Assembly (NCBI GenBank): GCA_016710325.1
Contig: JADJXK010000002.1
Coordinates: 2,790,001-2,854,000, forward strand
Length of the DNA: 64,000 bases
Source: Candidatus Leptofilum proximum
Lineage (GTDB): Bacteria; Chloroflexota; Anaerolineae; Promineifilales; Promineifilaceae
Direction: 5' to 3'
The notes under the pieces: model-generated
What the model was told of the DNA's origin: nothing
Database searches by the model: none
The model's input: only the letters and a program-made list of their open reading frames with translations
Shown here: positions 1 through 6,597 of the stretch, in pieces
Position numbering within the stretch: the first letter of the stretch is position 1
Layout of the letters: the number at the start of each line of letters is the position of its first letter
Translations under genes and position numbers: made by a program

Positions 1-725
1 ATGCGAATCCAGGGAATGTCCGGCGCCGCGGTGGTAATCTCTTTCAGCAGGTGGGACAGGCCATTCTTGAGCCCAAAATCGTGGCCATAGTCGGTGCTGT
101 CCTGGGCAATGATGACCAGCTCCTGCAGGCCAGCGTCTTGCAGGGCCACTGCCTCGGCCACAATCGACGCAACGGGGCGGCTGACGTGTGTGCCTTTAAT
201 CTGGGGAATGGCACAGAAGGCACACGGCCGTCTACAGCCGTCGGAGATTTTGAGGTAAGCGGAACGGCCGTGTACGGCCGTACGAATTACCCCTTTCTCA
301 TCCAACCCCACCGTTTTGGCCTCATCTGGCAGATGGTACAGCGGCTCGGGATACTTCTTGCGGCGCAGCTGGCGCACAAACGGCACAATGTCCATCCAGC
401 GCCGTGTGCCAATCACCCCGTCGATGCCCGGCACCCACTCAACCACCTCGCTGCCATAACGCTGCGCCATACAGCCCGCCGCAATCAGCAGCTGGTTCTT
501 GTTTTTCAACTCAGCCAACTCCTGCAGTGCCCCAATCGACTCCTGCCGCGCGCTTTCGATAAAGCCGCAGGTGTTCACAATCAGCACGCTGGCATCATCC
601 GGGTCGCCGACGCCGCTAAAGCCCGCTTTCTGCAGCAAAGCAGCCATGCTCTCAGAATCAACCGTATTTTTGCTGCAGCCCAGGCTGAGCAGATAAAACT
701 GCTTCTTTTGTTTTTGCTTACTCAT
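1..725 (-). CDS. rimO: Ribosomal protein S12 methylthiotransferase RimO (3' end beyond window)
   Basis: A radical-SAM enzyme that adds a methylthio group to a conserved aspartate of ribosomal protein S12. I translated the minus strand from the ATG at 725 (MSKQKQKKQF) and found no stop before the window edge, giving about 241 residues of a family usually near 440. The N-terminal UPF0004 domain has its three iron-sulfur cysteines in LGCSKN (C17), NTCGF (C53) and AAGCMAQRY (C85). The radical-SAM motif CRRPCAFC follows near residue 160. The phrase GCSKNxVDSE favours RimO over MiaB. The C-terminal radical-SAM half and TRAM domain lie outside the window. It follows the RodZ-like gene on the same strand, separated by a heptamer repeat array. 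Confidence 0.93.
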   Translation of the reverse strand, partial: MSKQKQKKQFYLLSLGCSKNTVDSESMAALLQKAGFSGVGDPDDASVLIVNTCGFIESARQESIGALQELAELKNKNQLLIAAGCMAQRYGSEVVEWVPGIDGVIGTRRWMDIVPFVRQLRRKKYPEPLYHLPDEAKTVGLDEKGVIRTAVHGRSAYLKISDGCRRPCAFCAIPQIKGTHVSRPVASIVAEAVALQDAGLQELVIIAQDSTDYGHDFGLKNGLSHLLKEITTAAPDIPWIR

Positions 726-727
726 GG

Positions 728-806
728 ATTCCGGTATTCGGTGAACGGTAATCGGTAAACGGTTAAAGGTCATAAACCAATTTACCGATGACGGATTACT
801 GCTTAC
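728..806. repeat. Heptamer tandem repeat array (CGGTRAN type)
   Basis: Intergenic DNA between the RodZ-like gene and rimO is built of 7-bp units such as CGGTGAA, CGGTAAT and CGGTAAA. They are followed by the same units in inverted orientation (TTTACCG, TTACCG), so the transcript could fold into a long hairpin. The same family recurs at about 31308-31366 and 45084-45203. Confidence 0.7.
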
Positions 807-809
807 CGT

Positions 810-1727
810 CTAATTTGTGGTTTGCCAGACTTCTTCTTTGTTTTCGCCGCGCCCGCCCAACGGCCCCAGCGGCACGTTGTTGATGGTGACGGACACACCG
901 ATGGCGTTGCCCGTATTGATGCGCACTTCCTCGTTGGCCGTCCACTCATACGGTGGATCTGTAGGCCGGGCAATGCCGGTGAACAGCACGTTGCCATCAA
1001 CCGTCACTTCCATCCAGGCCCGCTCCAAAATGATGATCTCTACCTCAATGGTTTCCATCGTTGCGGGCAGCGCAGGACGCGTGGGTGTGGGCGTGGGATC
1101 ACCCAGGGGAATGTCGTTGCGCCCAGTGGGGAGGATAACGCTGGAGGGTCCAACTTCTTCTGTGGCTGTGGCCTCCGGCGTCGCTGTTTCGCGGTTAAGG
1201 ACACTTTGCACAGCGCCATTAATCGCCTCGGTGAATTCAGCGGTCCTGTCTTCCTGGCCCAAAATTAGCGGCAAAAAGCGCTGACCGGCCAGATAAAGCA
1301 GGCCAATCAGGGCAATAATGATGACTATACGCAGGATTGACTCGCCGCCCCCAGAACTGCGCTGATAGGCAGTGTCTACTTCCATGTTCACCGGGTCAAA
1401 AAAGGGATGGTTATCTGGCGGTGCTTCCAGGGCCGGACCGACGGGTTTGGTAGTATCCACAATCACGGCCTGCTGGCGACGTTTGGGGCGCTGTGACTGG
1501 CCCAGTTCATACCGCTCCAGCAGCGGATCTGGATCCAGGCCTAAAAAGCGGGCATAGTTCCGCAAAAAACCCCGCACATGCGTCGGTGTGGGCAACCGAT
1601 CAAAGTCGCCCATTTCCAACGCTTCCAGAAACCGGCTGTTAATCCGGGTTTTGTCCTGCACTTCGCGCAGGGTAAACCCCTTGGTTTCACGAGCTTCGCG
1701 CAGAATATGACCGAGTTCGTCTATCAT
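810..1727 (-). CDS. RodZ-like helix-turn-helix membrane protein
   Basis: Bitopic protein with an N-terminal HTH_25 domain (about residues 3-70; LREARETKGFTLREVQ, then FLRNYARFLGL). A linker leads to one membrane segment near residue 140 (ILRIVIIIALIGLLYLAG), a Thr/Pro-rich spacer, and a C-terminal beta-rich domain resembling DUF4115 (AWMEVTVDGNVLFTG). This is the RodZ architecture; RodZ couples MreB filaments to envelope synthesis in rods. No mreB is in the window, so that role is inferred from family. I chose ATG 1727 over an in-frame GTG at 1742 because the HTH begins immediately after it. A rho-independent terminator ends only a few bases upstream. Confidence 0.8.
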   Translation of the reverse strand: MIDELGHILREARETKGFTLREVQDKTRINSRFLEALEMGDFDRLPTPTHVRGFLRNYARFLGLDPDPLLERYELGQSQRPKRRQQAVIVDTTKPVGPALEAPPDNHPFFDPVNMEVDTAYQRSSGGGESILRIVIIIALIGLLYLAGQRFLPLILGQEDRTAEFTEAINGAVQSVLNRETATPEATATEEVGPSSVILPTGRNDIPLGDPTPTPTRPALPATMETIEVEIIILERAWMEVTVDGNVLFTGIARPTDPPYEWTANEEVRINTGNAIGVSVTINNVPLGPLGGRGENKEEVWQTTN

Positions 1728-1731
1728 AACG

Positions 1732-1801
1732 AAAAAAGTCACTGACGCTGGCAGGCATTAGCTTTTAATCGCTAACAACGCTGCCTGAATCAGTGACTGA
1801 G
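1732..1801 (-). terminator. Rho-independent terminator after rplI, abutting the RodZ-like start
   Basis: On the minus strand an imperfect stem (GTCACTGA...GGCA pairing with TGCC...TCAGTGAC) runs directly into six Ts at 1737-1732. It sits just downstream of the rplI stop and ends about five bases before the RodZ-like ATG at 1727. Confidence 0.65.
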
Positions 1802-1815
1802 CAAAGAAGAGACGT

Positions 1816-2364
1816 TTATTCGTCTTCTTCGTCGAATTCGTCTTCCGCTTCAGCGTCCATCGTCTCAACGACGACAACTTCTTCGTATTCGGGAATTTCC
1901 ACGGCCGGTGTCGTCTCACCTGCTTCATTTTCAATGACGACGGTCAGTTCCGGTTGGAAATCGCCGCTGAGGCGCACCACCACTTTGTGCTCACCCAGCT
2001 GACGCAGCGGCTCAACGCCCACTTTACGCCGGTCGATGTCTGTGCCCAACTCTTCGTTAAGCTCATCGGCGATCTGGGTGGTGGTTACGGAGCCATACAG
2101 CTTGCCGGTTTCACCAGCGCGGGCGGTAAAGGTGAGGCGCACGTTTTCGATCCGGGTGGCCAGCGCCTGGTACTCCTGGCGCAGCTCTTCACGACGCGCT
2201 TCGGCTTTTTTGCGCCAAACGACGGCCTGTTTCATCATGCCAGGGGAGGCGATCACCGCCAGTCCCTGGGGCAGCAGGAAGTTACGGCCGAATCCATTCG
2301 ACACCTTGTGTACTTCACCGGCCATACCAATATTTTCAACATCTTGCTTCAACAGCACTTTCAT
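1816..2364 (-). CDS. rplI: 50S ribosomal protein L9 with acidic C-terminal tail
   Basis: Structural protein of the large subunit that binds 23S rRNA through its N-terminal domain. The start MKVLLKQDVENIGMAGEVHKV and the block NGFGRNFLLPQGLA are diagnostic of L9. Translation from ATG 2364 gives 182 residues, against a usual ~150. The excess is a C-terminal acidic tail rich in Glu/Asp (residues ~155-182). A GGAG ribosome-binding site precedes ATG 2364. The frame stays open upstream to 2616, but that extension shows no family similarity and is not used. It appears monocistronic here, ending at a strong hairpin terminator. Confidence 0.95.
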   Translation of the reverse strand: MKVLLKQDVENIGMAGEVHKVSNGFGRNFLLPQGLAVIASPGMMKQAVVWRKKAEARREELRQEYQALATRIENVRLTFTARAGETGKLYGSVTTTQIADELNEELGTDIDRRKVGVEPLRQLGEHKVVVRLSGDFQPELTVVIENEAGETTPAVEIPEYEEVVVVETMDAEAEDEFDEEDE

Positions 2365-2557
2365 AGCTGTACATCTCCATCTTTCAAGTTTAAATCTTAC
2401 TTTTGCAGCAGGAAATGTTATCAGAGCGGGCATGTTTTGGCAAGGCGCACCTGGCTTGTCTTCTTCAGGCGAAGGAGCGAGAACGGCCGTTAGCATCCCA
2501 GGTATCCCATAAAGTGGCGCAGAAATTGTCCTCAATCCACTAAAATGTAAAGCTTGT

Positions 2558-2586
2558 TTGACAAATAGACATGCTTCATTTACAAT
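2558..2586 (+). promoter_or_regulatory. Sigma-70-type promoter for the small membrane/XRE operon
   Basis: TTGACA at 2558-2563 and TACAAT at 2581-2586 are separated by exactly 17 bp. Initiation is predicted near 2593, about 60 bp before the first start codon at 2652. Confidence 0.75.
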
Positions 2587-2630
2587 CTTTGTCAAGTTTA
2601 CTTTACACATTATCAAATAGACAAGACATG
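2562..2630 (+). promoter_or_regulatory. Candidate operator: direct repeat CAAATAGACA
   Basis: CAAATAGACATG (2562-2573, within the promoter spacer) recurs as CAAATAGACA-AGACATG at 2614-2630, in the predicted 5' leader. Repeats over a promoter driving an operon that ends in an XRE regulator suggest autoregulation. This is inference. Confidence 0.4.
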
Positions 2631-2651
2631 TTGCTTCTCAAGGAGTTACAC

Positions 2652-2843
2652 ATGAAAAATCATAAACAGTTAAATGCAGGAACAGGCATGGCCGTGGGTG
2701 TCTTGGTAAGTGCATTCATTGCCCTGGTTGTTCAGCTTGCCACAGGCGACAGTTCGGTTTGGAACTGGGCAATTCCCGTTGGCTTGGCCGTAGGCTTGGC
2801 CATTGGCGCAGGTCGCAGTTCAGTAAATGAGGATATGCAATGA
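2652..2843 (+). CDS. Small two-helix membrane protein
   Basis: A 63-residue hydrophobic protein with two predicted membrane segments (GMAVGVLVSAFIALVVQL and WNWAIPVGLAVGLAIGA). The start at 2652 is set by AAGGAG eight bases upstream; an earlier in-frame ATG at 2571 lies inside the promoter. Its stop overlaps the next start (ATGA at 2840-2843), so the two genes are translationally coupled. The family is not recognised. It is the first gene of a three-gene operon with an XRE regulator, an arrangement common for small membrane proteins of unknown function. Confidence 0.7.
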   Translation: MKNHKQLNAGTGMAVGVLVSAFIALVVQLATGDSSVWNWAIPVGLAVGLAIGAGRSSVNEDMQ

Positions 2844-3229
2844 AAAATTGGGAGCGAAAATACCTGGTTCGCTTTATTCTGGGAATGGTAGGTTACTCCA
2901 TCTTGCTGCCGCTATCCCTCATCCTGGTGGGTGATGGGCGCGTGACACAGCCCTGGCTGGCAATCCTGGTAGCGCTGCTGCCTGTTGCCCCCTTTCTCAA
3001 TGCGATGACTGCCATCATTCAAAACGTGCGCAGCCAGGATGAACTGTTCCGGCGTATCCACCTGGAGGCGGTGCTTATTACCGCCTTACTGACGGGTGCA
3101 GTCACCTTCAGCTATGGCCTGCTGGAAGCAACCGAACTGGTGCCCCCGCTGCCCAACGTCTTCATCGCTCCGTTCATGATTTTTGTATGGGGGGTTGCCA
3201 ATGTTATCATTTCGCGCCGGTACAACTAG
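2840..3229 (+). CDS. Four-helix integral membrane protein, unknown function
   Basis: A 129-residue protein with four hydrophobic segments (around residues 10-28, 37-55, 72-92 and 105-122) and a short charged loop NVRSQDELFRRIHLEA between helices 2 and 3. It starts at an ATG overlapping the previous stop and is followed ten bases later by an XRE-type regulator. Genes of this size beside small XRE regulators are widespread, but I do not recognise a named family or function. Confidence 0.75.
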   Translation: MKNWERKYLVRFILGMVGYSILLPLSLILVGDGRVTQPWLAILVALLPVAPFLNAMTAIIQNVRSQDELFRRIHLEAVLITALLTGAVTFSYGLLEATELVPPLPNVFIAPFMIFVWGVANVIISRRYN

Positions 3230-3239
3230 GGGGGAGTCC

Positions 3240-3446
3240 ATGAATAACCGTCTCAAGGTGCTGCGTGCAGAGCGCGACTGGTCGCAGGAAGAACTGGCGC
3301 AAAAAGTAGGCGTTTCGCGGCAAACCATCAACGCGATTGAACGCGGCAAGTACGATCCCAGTTTGCCGCTGGCTTTCAAATTTGCTCAACTGTTTGCCTT
3401 ACCGATTGAGGAAATTTTTCTACCGACAGAAGAAGATTTGGTGTAA
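3240..3446 (+). CDS. Small XRE-family transcriptional regulator
   Basis: A 68-residue protein that is almost entirely one Cro/C1-type helix-turn-helix: LKVLRAERDWSQEELAQKVG, with the recognition helix VSRQTINAIERGKYDPSLP. GGGGGGAG lies directly before ATG 3240. As the last gene of the operon from 2652 it probably represses its own promoter, where a direct repeat is visible. Minimal YgzD/YozG-like regulators of this length are usually operon-specific. Confidence 0.85.
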   Translation: MNNRLKVLRAERDWSQEELAQKVGVSRQTINAIERGKYDPSLPLAFKFAQLFALPIEEIFLPTEEDLV

Positions 3447-3456
3447 GTACGGCCGT

Positions 3457-4287
3457 TTAACCAGGTGATTCGGCCGTATACACCTCATCCATCGACAGCA
3501 GCAGGTCGTTCAGCTCCGTCACTTCCTCGGCAATTTCGTGCCGCAGACGGCGGGCACTGCCACGATCAATATCTTTGGCATCCACCAGCATCGTCTGCGA
3601 GTAGATAGTGCCCAGATGCGTTAGCGAATTCTCCAGCTGCAGCCGGGCCCGCTGGATGGTGCCTTCCAGCGTTTGCAGGGTTTGCAGCTGCCGCTGGAGG
3701 CTTTCTAACGTGGTCTGGATCTGCTCTTTAACGGCTGGATTGCTGGCCTTGGCAAACTCTGCATTAAGCTGTGTCATGCGCGATTCCGCCCGCACGCGAT
3801 CGCGGTGCAAAATCTCGCGCTCTTCCTGATACCGGTCGACGCGGCGGGCCAGGTCATAAATATTTTCTAACCATTCATCAATCTGACCGGCCGTCTGGCC
3901 CAGCTCATCTTTCAACACTGAATCCGAATGCTCGCGAATCCCTTTTTCGATGCGGCTGCGGTAGTCCAGCGCCTCGTTCATTTGCTGCTGCAGCTTTTTA
4001 TCTTTCAACCGCTCCGGCTTGAACTCGTTTATCAGCATTTTGGCCACTACTTTGCGACCAAACTCCGGGTCCAACACGCTGCTGTAGACCAAACCCGCCT
4101 CCGCCATCGCACCGCCCAGCAGCCAGGCCCAAAACGGCACAAACTCTACCAGCGGCACGCCAACGGCCGAAAAGACAGTCAGCATCGCCGTGAGGGCCAA
4201 CACCACACCGCTCTCCCAGCGCACAAATGATTCTTGCCAGATCGCCTTTTGGACGCGTTCTTCTAATGCTTCACGAGCTTTTGACAT
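3457..4287 (-). CDS. Membrane-anchored coiled-coil protein of the PspA operon
   Basis: A 276-residue protein: a short N-terminal helix, two close membrane segments (about residues 25-70: VVLALTAMLTVFSAVGVPL, then FWAWLLGGAMAEAGLVY), then ~190 residues of predicted coiled coil rich in Glu, Gln and Arg. No known family is recognised. It starts five bases after the TPR/zinc-ribbon gene, downstream of PspA on the same strand. I infer it is a membrane partner of the PspA stress system; the coiled coil is a plausible interface, but nothing in the sequence proves contact. Confidence 0.75.
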   Translation of the reverse strand: MSKAREALEERVQKAIWQESFVRWESGVVLALTAMLTVFSAVGVPLVEFVPFWAWLLGGAMAEAGLVYSSVLDPEFGRKVVAKMLINEFKPERLKDKKLQQQMNEALDYRSRIEKGIREHSDSVLKDELGQTAGQIDEWLENIYDLARRVDRYQEEREILHRDRVRAESRMTQLNAEFAKASNPAVKEQIQTTLESLQRQLQTLQTLEGTIQRARLQLENSLTHLGTIYSQTMLVDAKDIDRGSARRLRHEIAEEVTELNDLLLSMDEVYTAESPG

Positions 4288-4292
4288 TGTTT

Positions 4293-5594
4293 TTACTTTG
4301 CTTGTTGCGTTTGTTGTTCCATTTTAGCCTGAACAGCGCGAATTTGCTGCTGAATAGCCGCCTGGCGCTCTGGACTGCCAGACCGTTTTAACGCTCCCTG
4401 CAGCACATCCAGGCTGCGCTCAAAAAAGCCCAATTGGGCATAGGCCCGTCCCAGCGATTCCTGGTACGCCAGATGTTCGGGGGCTTTGGCTGCTGCGTTT
4501 TGCCAGTGCAAGACGGCCGTTGCCCACACGCCATTACGCGCCAGCTGGGTGGCGGCGGCGTTAAAATCAGCGGCCGTTTTGGGGCCTTTGGTCAACGTTG
4601 CCACCTGCCGCGCCGTGACGCGATCAAAATCTGGCCCGGCCTTAAAAACGGCGTAAAACAGAGCCAGCACGGATCCTGCCAGAATAAGTCCCCGAAGCGT
4701 TTCGCCCAGGCCAGTGGTGAGGGGCAGAATAAACTCTTGAATAGCCGGATCCAGACTCGCCAATCCTAACGCCTCTAAATCGGCGGGGAGTGCCCAGCGC
4801 AGCAGCAGCCCCAGAATGACGGCCGCCAGCACATAGATGGCCGTCAGGTGCGCCCAATTTTGGCGAAAGTGTATCCCGGCAGCCAGCCCTACAAACAACA
4901 CGGCAACAAGGCCACTGCCAACGGCCGTATACAAATTATGCTGCGCCAAAATATTGTACAGCACCTGCAGGGCAAACAGCTGGCCCACGCCCAGCACCAG
5001 CACCCACAACACCGTCAGGCTGCTGCTGGCGTTGGGATAACGAAAGGATTTGACCACAAGGTTTCTTTTGCAGGCAGGGCAGCGCATGTCTTCAAGCGCC
5101 AGCTCCTGCGCGCAGTAGCCGCACATGGGCGCCTCTTTGGTCCAGATATCCTGGTAACTCTCGCTGGATTGGTAACCGGGCGTTTCTGCTTGGGCCTGTA
5201 CGGCCGTTGGGTCACGCCATTCCCACGTTTTGATGTGATCATCCGGGTAGAGCAAGGCAGAGGCAGTGGAAAGCGGCGCATACTCGCGCCGGACAACCTG
5301 GACGCGGCCAGCATCGGGGGCTTTCTCAGGTGCTGCCTGCGCCAGTTTGGCCAACCCTTTTTGAGCCAGCGTGTTTTGCGGGTTAATCGCCAGCACATTT
5401 TCCAGGCAGATTTGCCGCTCTTCGGCCGTTTCTACCGCGCCGCTGAGCCACAGCCAGGCTGTTTCGTTCCGTTCATCCACTTCAAGCACAGCTTCCAGCA
5501 GGGCACGACCTTGAATACGATCACCGTTTTTTACGGCCGTAATGCCCGCCCGCAGTTTCTCTTGTACAGATGCATTAGACATGGTTTGTACCAT
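4293..5594 (-). CDS. TPR / zinc-ribbon multipass membrane protein of the PspA operon
   Basis: A 433-residue protein. Residues ~10-85 are TPR-like helices (LLEAVLEVDERNETAWLWLS, AINPQNTLAQKGLAKL). A treble-clef zinc ribbon follows near residue 155 (CGYC...CPAC). About five membrane helices occupy residues 190-320, and another TPR-like segment ends the protein (LAYQESLGRAYAQLGFFERSL). It lies between PspA (36 bp upstream) and the coiled-coil membrane protein (5 bp downstream). An alternative ATG exists at 5582. The exact function is unknown; the context suggests sensing or scaffolding in the envelope stress response. Confidence 0.75.
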   Translation of the reverse strand: MVQTMSNASVQEKLRAGITAVKNGDRIQGRALLEAVLEVDERNETAWLWLSGAVETAEERQICLENVLAINPQNTLAQKGLAKLAQAAPEKAPDAGRVQVVRREYAPLSTASALLYPDDHIKTWEWRDPTAVQAQAETPGYQSSESYQDIWTKEAPMCGYCAQELALEDMRCPACKRNLVVKSFRYPNASSSLTVLWVLVLGVGQLFALQVLYNILAQHNLYTAVGSGLVAVLFVGLAAGIHFRQNWAHLTAIYVLAAVILGLLLRWALPADLEALGLASLDPAIQEFILPLTTGLGETLRGLILAGSVLALFYAVFKAGPDFDRVTARQVATLTKGPKTAADFNAAATQLARNGVWATAVLHWQNAAAKAPEHLAYQESLGRAYAQLGFFERSLDVLQGALKRSGSPERQAAIQQQIRAVQAKMEQQTQQAK

Positions 5595-5630
5595 GCAAGC
5601 CAGTAATGGGATACCGGTTGGTAACGGCCG

Positions 5631-6362
5631 TTACTCGATCGTGGCTTCCGCTTCCTCGCTGTCTTCACCGGCAAGTGATGGCGCTTCAGCCAGACCCAGA
5701 CGGCGCTTGCGCTCTTCCAGCTGCAGATCCAGCTCGGCGCTGCCCAGCGCGGCATCCATCTGGTTGTCCAGGCGGTCGGCATACATTTCACTGTGAGCGG
5801 TCGCTTTATCCAATCGGGAGCGAATCGATTCACCCAGGCGAGCAATGTCGGCATCACCCACACCCATCAAATCGTCCAGGCTCTTGATGGCCTTAACCGT
5901 TGTTTCTTTCGACTTGGCCAAACGCATGAGCGCTTCCAGCTCTTTCTGTTCTTGGCGAATAGTTTGCAGCTTGGCCTGCAGCTTTAAACGCGCACTCAGC
6001 AGCGATTCGTACTCACGCTGCTGGCGCACCCACTGCTCATGGTACTGCTCCTGCAACCGGCGAGCACTGTTCAACTCATTTTGCGCCGCACGAGCCAGGT
6101 CGGCCTTACCCTGCATCAGCAAGGCATCAATGTTGCGGTCCAGCTGGTCGGCCTTCTTCTTGTACTCTTTGTACTTGCGCTCCATGCTCTTGACTTCGCC
6201 ACCAACAGTAGCAGCCGCGTCTTCCAACTCATCCAGATTGTTCTCGGCGTCGCGAATGTATTGTTTCATCACCGCCACAGAGTTGGTCTCCAGCGCTTTA
6301 TCCACCATCTCGTGTAAATTGGCCGAGATGAGGGTTTGTACTTTTTCGAGTAGTGTTGCCAT
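5631..6362 (-). CDS. pspA: PspA/IM30 family protein
   Basis: A 243-residue, almost wholly alpha-helical protein of the PspA/IM30/Vipp1 family, which forms ESCRT-III-like assemblies on damaged membranes. The start (LLEKVQTLISANLHEMVDKA) matches the amphipathic helix and first hairpin of the family. It is followed by MKQYIRDAENNLDELEDAAA and long heptad helices, ending in an acidic tail. It heads a three-gene operon with two membrane proteins that are not the PspB/PspC pair of enterobacteria. No PspF-type activator is visible. Confidence 0.92.
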   Translation of the reverse strand: MATLLEKVQTLISANLHEMVDKALETNSVAVMKQYIRDAENNLDELEDAAATVGGEVKSMERKYKEYKKKADQLDRNIDALLMQGKADLARAAQNELNSARRLQEQYHEQWVRQQREYESLLSARLKLQAKLQTIRQEQKELEALMRLAKSKETTVKAIKSLDDLMGVGDADIARLGESIRSRLDKATAHSEMYADRLDNQMDAALGSAELDLQLEERKRRLGLAEAPSLAGEDSEEAEATIE

Positions 6363-6597
6363 CGATTCTGCTCCTTATTGCTCAAATAATCAGGTTTGTA
6401 AAGTCTCGTAATGGCCTGTTACGCATAAATCATCAATTTGTTGTGCCACACCGGGGCAGTAACAGCCCTATCCGGCGGCTGTGGGCTGGTAAGGCCAACT
6501 CCCCAGACATTGTAAACAATGTCCGTTGTTTTTCAAGCGGCAGTTAGCGCAAGTCTCAAACCAGGATGGGGCAAGCCGCCAGCCGGCAAGGGGAATG

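Noticed and set aside
2365..2616. 84-codon N-terminal extension of rplI
   Set aside because: L9 begins at MKVLLKQDVENIG with a GGAG site; the extension has no L9 similarity and overlaps the divergent promoter.
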